From Solirubrobacteraceae bacterium (GTDB lineage Bacteria; Actinomycetota; Thermoleophilia; Solirubrobacterales; Solirubrobacteraceae): a stretch of 10,899 bases of DNA. Position numbers and translations under genes: made by a program. Of the stretch, positions 5,687 through 10,899 are shown piece by piece (position 1 is the first letter of the stretch; every line of letters begins with the position of its first letter). The DNA is taken from contig JANJUA010000220.1 of NCBI GenBank assembly GCA_024710825.1, forward strand, positions 1-10,899, in the 5' to 3' direction. The notes under the pieces are model-generated. The model searched no databases. It worked only from the letters and a program-made list of their open reading frames with translations, and was not told where the DNA came from.

Positions 5687-6721
5687 ATGGAGCTGCGCCC
5701 ACTCGGCCGCACCGGCGTCAAGGTCAGCCCGCTGTGCCTCGGCACGATGATGCTCGGGGCGATGGGCAACACCGACCATGACGACTCGGTGCGCATCATC
5801 CACCGCGCGCTCGACGCCGGCATCAACTTCATCGACACCGCCGACGTCTACAACGCCGGGGAGTCCGAGAAGATCGTCGGCAAGGCGCTGACCGGCGGCC
5901 GGCGCGAGCACGTCGTGCTTGCCACCAAGGTCCACGGCCCGATGGGCGACGACCCCAACCAGGCCGGCAACTCGCGGCGCTGGATCATGCGCGCGGTGGA
6001 GGACTCGCTGCGCCGGCTGAAGACCGACTACATCGACCTCTACCAGATCCACCGCCCAGAGGCGGACACCGACGTCGAGGAGACGCTCGGCGCGCTGACC
6101 GACCTCGTGCGCGCCGGCAAGGTGCGCTACGTCGGGTCGTCGACGTTCCCGCCCTCGCAGATGGTCGAGGCGCAGTGGGCGGCGCGCGAGCGCAACCTCG
6201 AGCGCTTCGTCTGCGAGCAGCCGCCCTACTCGCTGCTCGTGCGGGCGATCGAGCAGGACGTCCTGCCGACCGCGGGCCGCTACGGCATGGCCGTTATCCC
6301 GTGGAGCCCGCTGGCCGGCGGCTGGCTGTCGGGCCGCTGGCGCAAGGGTCGAAAGGCGCCCACGTCCGGGCGGACGCAGCGGTTCCCGGAGCGCTACGAC
6401 CTGTCGCTGCCCTTCCACGATCGCAAGCTCGAGGCCGTCGAGGCGCTCAGCTTGCTGGCCGAGGAGGCGGGCATCTCGCTCGTCCACCTGGCGCTCGCGT
6501 TCACGCTCCGCCACCCGGTGGTGACGGCGCCCATCATCGGGCCGCGGACCATGGAGCAGCTCGAGTCGCAGCTGGGCGCGACGGACGTCGTGCTCGACGA
6601 CGCGACGCTGGACCGCATCGACGAGATCGTCCCGCCCGGGACGAACGTCAACCCGACCGAGACGGGCTGGAGCAACCCCGACCTCGTGCCGGCGGCGCGG
6701 CGGAGGCAGCCCCGGCCGTAG
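5687..6721 (+). CDS. Aldo/keto reductase
   Basis: A 344-residue NADPH-dependent (alpha/beta)8-barrel oxidoreductase. The catalytic tetrad is complete: D50 and Y55 in FIDTADVYNAGESE, K81 in LATKVHG and H122 in YQIHRPE. The N-terminus MELRPLGRTGVKVSPLCLG is the usual hairpin plus first strand, and the IIGPRTMEQLESQL segment near the C-terminus is the cofactor phosphate-binding region. Length and motifs fit bacterial general-stress-type AKRs (YhdN/IolS-like) that reduce aldehydes and ketones; the natural substrate is not predictable. The ATG at 5687 lies three bases after the preceding stop. The C-terminal NPTETGWSNPDL plus Arg-rich tail extends slightly past the barrel. An SRPBCC-fold gene follows after 32 bases in the same direction. 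Confidence 0.93.
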   Translation: MELRPLGRTGVKVSPLCLGTMMLGAMGNTDHDDSVRIIHRALDAGINFIDTADVYNAGESEKIVGKALTGGRREHVVLATKVHGPMGDDPNQAGNSRRWIMRAVEDSLRRLKTDYIDLYQIHRPEADTDVEETLGALTDLVRAGKVRYVGSSTFPPSQMVEAQWAARERNLERFVCEQPPYSLLVRAIEQDVLPTAGRYGMAVIPWSPLAGGWLSGRWRKGRKAPTSGRTQRFPERYDLSLPFHDRKLEAVEALSLLAEEAGISLVHLALAFTLRHPVVTAPIIGPRTMEQLESQLGATDVVLDDATLDRIDEIVPPGTNVNPTETGWSNPDLVPAARRRQPRP

Positions 6722-6753
6722 ACGTCAACGCGTCGGTCGACGACCATGGGCGC

Positions 6754-7206
6754 ATGCCGAAGCCCGTGACCGTCTCCATCGACGTACCCCAGGCCCGCGA
6801 GCGCGTCTTCGACCACCTCGACGTGATGGCCAACCACGAGCCGTTCACCGACCACCTGCTGCGCGACTGGGAGCTCTCCGGCCCCGAGCGCGGCGTGGGC
6901 GCCAGGGCGCGCGTCCACGTCAAGGCGCTGGGCGCCGCGGACGTCGTCGACATCGAGGTCGTCGACGCCGAGGCGCCGCGGCGCATCGTCGAGCGCAACG
7001 TGGCGGCCAAGGCCGGCCGCGTCGCGGAAGGGACCTACACGCTCGACGAGCTGCCGGACGGCGGCACGCACATCGCCTTCGAGTACCGCTGGGTCGTCAC
7101 GCCGGTCGGGGATCGGCTGGCCGCGCCGCTCGTCCGCGCCGTCATCCGACACGCCAACGAGACGGCCATGCGGCGCCTGGCGGAGCAGCTCGGCTCGGCC
7201 GCCTAG
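6754..7206 (+). CDS. SRPBCC-fold protein (polyketide cyclase/dehydrase-like)
   Basis: A 150-residue protein with the START/SRPBCC helix-grip pattern: an N-terminal strand VTVSIDVPQARERVFDHL (5-22), a helix with the MANHEPFTDHLL segment, alternating strands (ARARVHVKALGAADVVDIEVV, RIVERNVAAK, GTYTLDEL, THIAFEYRWVV) and a long C-terminal helix ending in ANETAMRRLAEQL. Members bind hydrophobic small molecules or act as cyclases; no function can be assigned to this one. The start at 6754 is chosen because the frame upstream is the shadow of the reductase gene and the fold begins right after MPKP. It is likely in an operon with the reductase. Upstream, GACCAT six bases before the ATG is a very weak -10 candidate. 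Its stop lies 9 bases from the end of the convergent small gene. Confidence 0.85.
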   Translation: MPKPVTVSIDVPQARERVFDHLDVMANHEPFTDHLLRDWELSGPERGVGARARVHVKALGAADVVDIEVVDAEAPRRIVERNVAAKAGRVAEGTYTLDELPDGGTHIAFEYRWVVTPVGDRLAAPLVRAVIRHANETAMRRLAEQLGSAA

Positions 7207-7215
7207 CGCGGCGCG

Positions 7216-7410
7216 TCAGCGGTCGTCGTCGGCCGGCGGCTCGCCGGCCTCCGGCTCCGGCAGGTCGCCGGGCTCGTTCTCGACCGGGCCCAGCGTCGCC
7301 GCCAGCTTGCGGGCCTCCTTGCGGGCCTGCTTGTCGAGGCGCCGCTCGCGGAGCTTGCTCTCGCGGTTGAGCTTCGCCATCGTCGTCTTCTTCTTGCCTC
7401 GCGAGGCCAT
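7216..7410 (-). CDS. Small basic/acidic protein of unknown function, downstream of ettA
   Basis: A 64-residue protein in two halves: residues 1-39 are highly basic and helical (KLNRESKLRERRLDKQARK), while residues 44-64 are acidic and Pro/Gly-rich (ENEPGDLPEPEAGE, closing DDDR). No cysteines, no membrane segment, no known domain. The ATG at 7410 is preceded by the strongest Shine-Dalgarno in the window, AGAAGGGA at 7420-7427, nine bases away, which supports translation of a gene this small. An internal ATG at 7380 (MAKLNRES) is an alternative start lacking a good ribosome site. It lies 75 bases downstream of ettA on the same strand. The basic helix suggests nucleic acid or ribosome contact; that is inference. 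Confidence 0.65.
   Translation of the reverse strand: MASRGKKKTTMAKLNRESKLRERRLDKQARKEARKLAATLGPVENEPGDLPEPEAGEPPADDDR
7231..7249. terminator. GC stem-loop 25 bases after the SRPBCC gene
   Basis: GGCCGGC-ggctc-GCCGGCC is a perfect 7-bp stem with a 5-base loop. It lies shortly after the SRPBCC stop codon and inside the acidic 3' end of the opposite small gene. There is no U-tract on either strand. It could end the rightward transcript or be a coincidence of GC-rich codons. Confidence 0.3.
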
Positions 7411-7419
7411 GCGGATACG

Positions 7420-7427
7420 TCCCTTCT
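7420..7427 (-). promoter_or_regulatory. Strong Shine-Dalgarno (AGAAGGGA) of the 64-residue protein gene
   Basis: AGAAGGGA on the minus strand lies nine bases before the ATG at 7410 and favours that start over the in-frame ATG at 7380. It is the only near-consensus ribosome site in the window; most other genes have a -10-like box close to the start instead. Confidence 0.55.
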
Positions 7428-7462
7428 CGTGGGTGGTGCGTCGCGTCGAGCCCGCCCATGGT

Positions 7463-7481
7463 CGGGCGCGGGTTGCGCCCG
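7463..7481 (-). terminator. GC stem-loop directly after the ettA stop
   Basis: On the minus strand CGGGCGC-aaccc-GCGCCCG is a perfect 7-bp stem with a 5-base loop, beginning four bases after the ettA TGA (7486-7488) in non-coding DNA between ettA and the small gene. The lack of a U-tract argues against a classical intrinsic terminator, but it could set the ettA mRNA 3' end or attenuate read-through into the small gene. Confidence 0.4.
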
Positions 7482-7485
7482 GCGC

Positions 7486-9141
<1,656 letters not shown>

Positions 9142-9146
9142 GCCCC

Positions 9147-9785
9147 TCAGAGACTAGAGACGTCGGCCCCCCGCGCGACCAGGACGTCGGAGATGAGCCC
9201 CGGCGGGAAGAGCCCGTGCTCGACGACCCCCGTCGCCGCGCTCAGTCGGGCGGCCAGCGCAGCCGGATCGTCGGTGGGCGCGTGGAGGTCGCAGATGATC
9301 CCGCCGTCCGGGCTCGGCGGCCAGCCCTCGCGCACGACGGCCCCCGGGAGCCGGTGAAGCGTGGCCGCGGCGCCGAAGCGCAGCACCTCGATCGGCACCG
9401 GTGGGTGCAGCGCGTCGACGACCTTGTCGGCCGAGACGATCACGACGAACCGGTCGGCCGCGGCGGCGACCGCCTTCTCGCGCGTGTGCGCGCCGCCGCC
9501 GCCCTTGACGACCCAGCGGTCCGGCGCGACCTGGTCGGCGCCGTCGATGGCGATGTCGAGGCGCTCGAGCGCGTCGAACGGCTCGACGGGCAGCCCGAGC
9601 TCACGCGCCCGGCGCTCGGTGGCGACGGACGTGGCGACGCAGCGAAGCCCCCGCAGGCCGCGCGCCGCAAGGGCGGGAAGGAGGAACGCGACGGTCGAGC
9701 CGGTGCCGAGCCCGACCCGCATCCCGTCCTGCACCAACAGCGCCGAGGCCTCGGCGGCGGCGCGCTTCTCCGTGTCGGCGGACAT
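9147..9785 (-). CDS. rpiA: Ribose-5-phosphate isomerase A
   Basis: A 212-residue RpiA (E. coli 219) that interconverts ribose 5-phosphate and ribulose 5-phosphate in the non-oxidative pentose phosphate pathway. The phosphate loop GLGTGST is at 25-31. Active-site residues fall at the same numbers as in E. coli: D81 and D84 in [10 protein letters not shown]94 in [13 protein letters not shown] and catalytic E103. The ATG at 9785 gives [17 protein letters not shown], a normal N-terminal helix; a longer reading would run into the divergent J-domain gene promoter. The TGA at 9147 is five bases before the ettA ATG, so co-transcription with ettA is possible. This gene and the J-domain gene start back to back, 24 bases apart. 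Confidence 0.96.
   Translation of the reverse strand: MSADTEKRAAAEASALLVQDGMRVGLGTGSTVAFLLPALAARGLRGLRCVATSVATERRARELGLPVEPFDALERLDIAIDGADQVAPDRWVVKGGGGAHTREKAVAAAADRFVVIVSADKVVDALHPPVPIEVLRFGAAATLHRLPGAVVREGWPPSPDGGIICDLHAPTDDPAALAARLSAATGVVEHGLFPPGLISDVLVARGADVSSL
9151..9156 (-). promoter_or_regulatory. Putative -10 box (TAGTCT) of ettA inside the rpiA 3' end
   Basis: On the minus strand TAGTCT lies 9 bases before the ettA ATG and within the last codons of rpiA. The nine bases CTCTAGTCT are identical to those before the M42 gene (825-833). GAGGGG next to the ATG is too close to work as a Shine-Dalgarno, so a leaderless ettA transcript in addition to read-through from rpiA is plausible. Confidence 0.45.
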
Positions 9786-9793
9786 GGGACGCG

Positions 9794-9799
9794 ACGATA
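9794..9799 (-). promoter_or_regulatory. Putative -10 box (TATCGT) of rpiA
   Basis: On the minus strand TATCGT fits TANNNT and lies 8 bases before the rpiA ATG, with no Shine-Dalgarno. It is embedded in GGGTATCGTCGCGTC, nearly identical to the block before the DsbA-like gene. It shares its TA step (9798-9799) with the plus-strand -10 box of the J-domain gene. Confidence 0.55.
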
Positions 9800-9803
9800 C
9801 CCT
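9798..9803 (+). promoter_or_regulatory. Putative -10 box (TACCCT) of the J-domain gene
   Basis: TACCCT fits TANNNT and lies 6 bases before the ATG at 9810. GAGGGA abuts the ATG, too close to be a working Shine-Dalgarno, so a leaderless start fits better. It overlaps the rpiA -10 box on the other strand by two bases. Confidence 0.5.
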
Positions 9804-9809
9804 GAGGGA

Positions 9810-10899
9810 ATGCCAGCGGTGTTCGACATCGAGCAGGCGATCCTGCTCCTCGAGCTCGAGCCACCGTTCGACCAGCGCGAGGTCCAGCTCGCCAGGCGCC
9901 GTCTCGCCAAGGTTTGGCACCCGGACCTGGCGCCGCCCGGCAAGCAGTTCGAGCACGAGCGCCACCTGAAGGCGATCAACCTCGCCGCCGACCAGCTCGA
10001 GGAGCTGGCGGAGAGCTCCCGCGGCGGGCGCATCTCCCGCAACGCGGTGAAGGTCAACGCGGCCGCCGCCCGCGCCGCGCGGGCCGAGGAGGGCCAGCGC
10101 AACTACGAGCGCGAGCAGGCGGCGCGGGCGCACGCCGAGGAGCGCCAGGCCAACGACCCGTTCGGCGACCGGATGCCGGACCACTCGGTCGTGCACCGCT
10201 ACGCGCGCTGCCTCTCCTACCCCGAGTGGGGCGTGGGGACGGTCAGCGGCATCTACTTCACCGGCGACGAGGAGAACGTGCAGCAGTGGGCGCGCGTGAA
10301 GTTCTCGATCGGCGTGCGGACCGTGCCCGCCGGATCGCTCCAGTTCGTCGACTTCTCCAAGCCCGACCCCGGCGCCGACCGCGTGCAGCGCTTCCTCACC
10401 GCCGCGCAGCACGCCATGGCGGAGGAGGACTACCCGCTCGCCGCCCAGCGGCTCATCTACGCGCGCGACGCCGATCCCGACAACGTCGCGGTGCTGCGCC
10501 TCATGACGCTCGCGTTCTGGCAGGCGGGCGAGCTGGCCGCCGCCGGCCGCGCGGTCCGCGACTGGGCGCGGGTGGACGGCGACCGGCCCACGGCGCACCG
10601 CTTCGCCGCGCGCATCTACGAGGACATGGGCGCGATCGACCTCGCCTTGGAGGCCGCCGAGCGCTCGACCGACCGCGCGCCCGCGGACGCGAGCGCGTGG
10701 GAGCGCGTCGGCCGGCTGCGGCTGCGGCTCAAGCTGCGCGATCGACGCGAAGACGTGCCGCGCGCGGGCATTGGCGCGCGCGTTGGCTTCGTAAGGCGAC
10801 GACGAGTGCCCGTCACGCTCGTTGACGTGCGTGTCGGCCACGAGCGCGAACTGGAACAGCCGTGGCCCGAGCCCGGCTCGACTCTGTGCGGGCACCGCC
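9810..10899 (+). CDS. J-domain protein with SH3-like segment and TPR repeats, 3' end disrupted
   Basis: The frame is open from ATG 9810 to the window end without a stop. Residues 1-70 form a J-domain-like helical hairpin with HPD at 37-39 (RRLAKVWHPDLAPPG) and KAINLAADQLEEL as the following helix, so it should recruit an Hsp70/DnaK. Residues 70-115 are a charged Ala/Glu/Arg linker. Residues 130-185 (SYPEWGVGTVSGIYF to ARVKFSIGVRTVPAGSL) resemble a small SH3/Tudor-type barrel. Residues 191-307 are TPR-like helices (EEDYPLAAQRLIYARDADPDN, GAIDLALEAAERSTDRAPAD). After about residue 309 the frame turns Arg/Val-rich with rare codons (GAA, ATT, GTT, GTA) and stops looking like TPR, while the opposite strand becomes coding-like. 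The real C-terminus is therefore missing. Start chosen by the -10 box six bases upstream. Confidence 0.75.
   Translation, partial: MPAVFDIEQAILLLELEPPFDQREVQLARRRLAKVWHPDLAPPGKQFEHERHLKAINLAADQLEELAESSRGGRISRNAVKVNAAAARAARAEEGQRNYEREQAARAHAEERQANDPFGDRMPDHSVVHRYARCLSYPEWGVGTVSGIYFTGDEENVQQWARVKFSIGVRTVPAGSLQFVDFSKPDPGADRVQRFLTAAQHAMAEEDYPLAAQRLIYARDADPDNVAVLRLMTLAFWQAGELAAAGRAVRDWARVDGDRPTAHRFAARIYEDMGAIDLALEAAERSTDRAPADASAWERVGRLRLRLKLRDRREDVPRAGIGARVGFVRRRRVPVTLVDVRVGHERELEQPWPEPGSTLCGHR
10735..10899 (-). CDS. Metallophosphoesterase N-terminal fragment (calcineurin-like)
   Basis: On the minus strand, entering from the right edge, the reading RLFQFALVADTHVNERDG then ANARARHVFASIAQLEP resembles the start of calcineurin-like phosphoesterases: FALVADTH is metal-binding motif I (Asp-x-His), followed by the helix before the expected GD motif. 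Codons in this frame are G/C-ending, whereas the plus frame across the same bases uses A/T-ending codons. A GTG at 10895 could be the start, but the true start may lie beyond the window. Past about 10735 the frame stays open but becomes the antisense of the J-domain gene, so the GD, GNH and later metal motifs are absent. It is a fragment cut at a junction. The reaction is unknown; assignment rests on one motif. Confidence 0.55.

Noticed and set aside
9786..10734. Minus-strand open frame running from the right edge through the J-domain gene into rpiA, as one 582-residue protein
   Set aside because: Only the two ends make sense (phosphoesterase start and RpiA); the middle is the antisense of the J-domain/TPR gene. 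RpiA motifs align with a start at 9785.
9914..10825. Plus-strand 303-codon frame starting at 9914
   Set aside because: It is out of frame with the J-domain reading that carries HPD and TPR helices; its translation is Arg/Gly/Ala low-complexity.

Overview
The window is very GC-rich DNA (roughly 70% by eye) with dense coding, strong G/C bias at third codon positions and almost no intergenic space. Family resemblance of the proteins (GGEDT/PKTIDND-type phosphofructokinase, EttA, PAP2/AUR1-like membrane phosphatase, GCPWAF-type DsbA relatives) together with promoter style suggests a high-GC actinobacterium, plausibly the Thermoleophilia/Solirubrobacterales side of Actinomycetota. That placement is inference from memory of such proteins, not a phylogenetic test. 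I see no rRNA, tRNA, CRISPR array, transposase or phage gene, and no stretch over 300 bases lacks a gene.

Layout, left to right. (1) 1-324 is the 3' end of an aconitase gene; it overlaps tail-to-tail a receiver-only response regulator on the minus strand (302-742). (2) 842-3636 is a plus-strand cluster: M42 metallopeptidase, HAD-type phosphatase (start overlaps the previous stop) and a phosphofructokinase whose active-site residues predict pyrophosphate rather than ATP as donor. (3) 3682-4620 is a PAP2/AUR1-like membrane protein, overlapping tail-to-tail a DsbA-like protein on the minus strand (4572-5429). (4) Divergent from it, 5465-7206 holds a 72-residue two-TM protein, an aldo/keto reductase and an SRPBCC-fold protein. 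(5) 7216-9785 is a minus-strand block: rpiA, the ABC-F translation factor EttA, and a 64-residue basic/acidic small protein. (6) From 9810 a J-domain/TPR protein runs right, but near 10735 its TPR-like sequence stops and the rest of the window reads best on the minus strand as the N-terminus of a calcineurin-like metallophosphoesterase. This looks like a rearrangement or assembly junction.

Metabolically the window touches the TCA cycle (aconitase), glycolysis (phosphofructokinase), the pentose phosphate pathway (RpiA) and translation under energy limitation (EttA). It looks like ordinary core chromosome, not an accessory island, and I found no new multi-gene system. The most noteworthy signals are: a recurring TANNNT box 6-9 bases before start codons, implying leaderless mRNAs; a near-identical 15-base block before two unrelated genes; face-to-face overlapping -10 boxes in the 24-base rpiA/J-domain gap; the predicted pyrophosphate-linked phosphofructokinase; and the junction near the right end.
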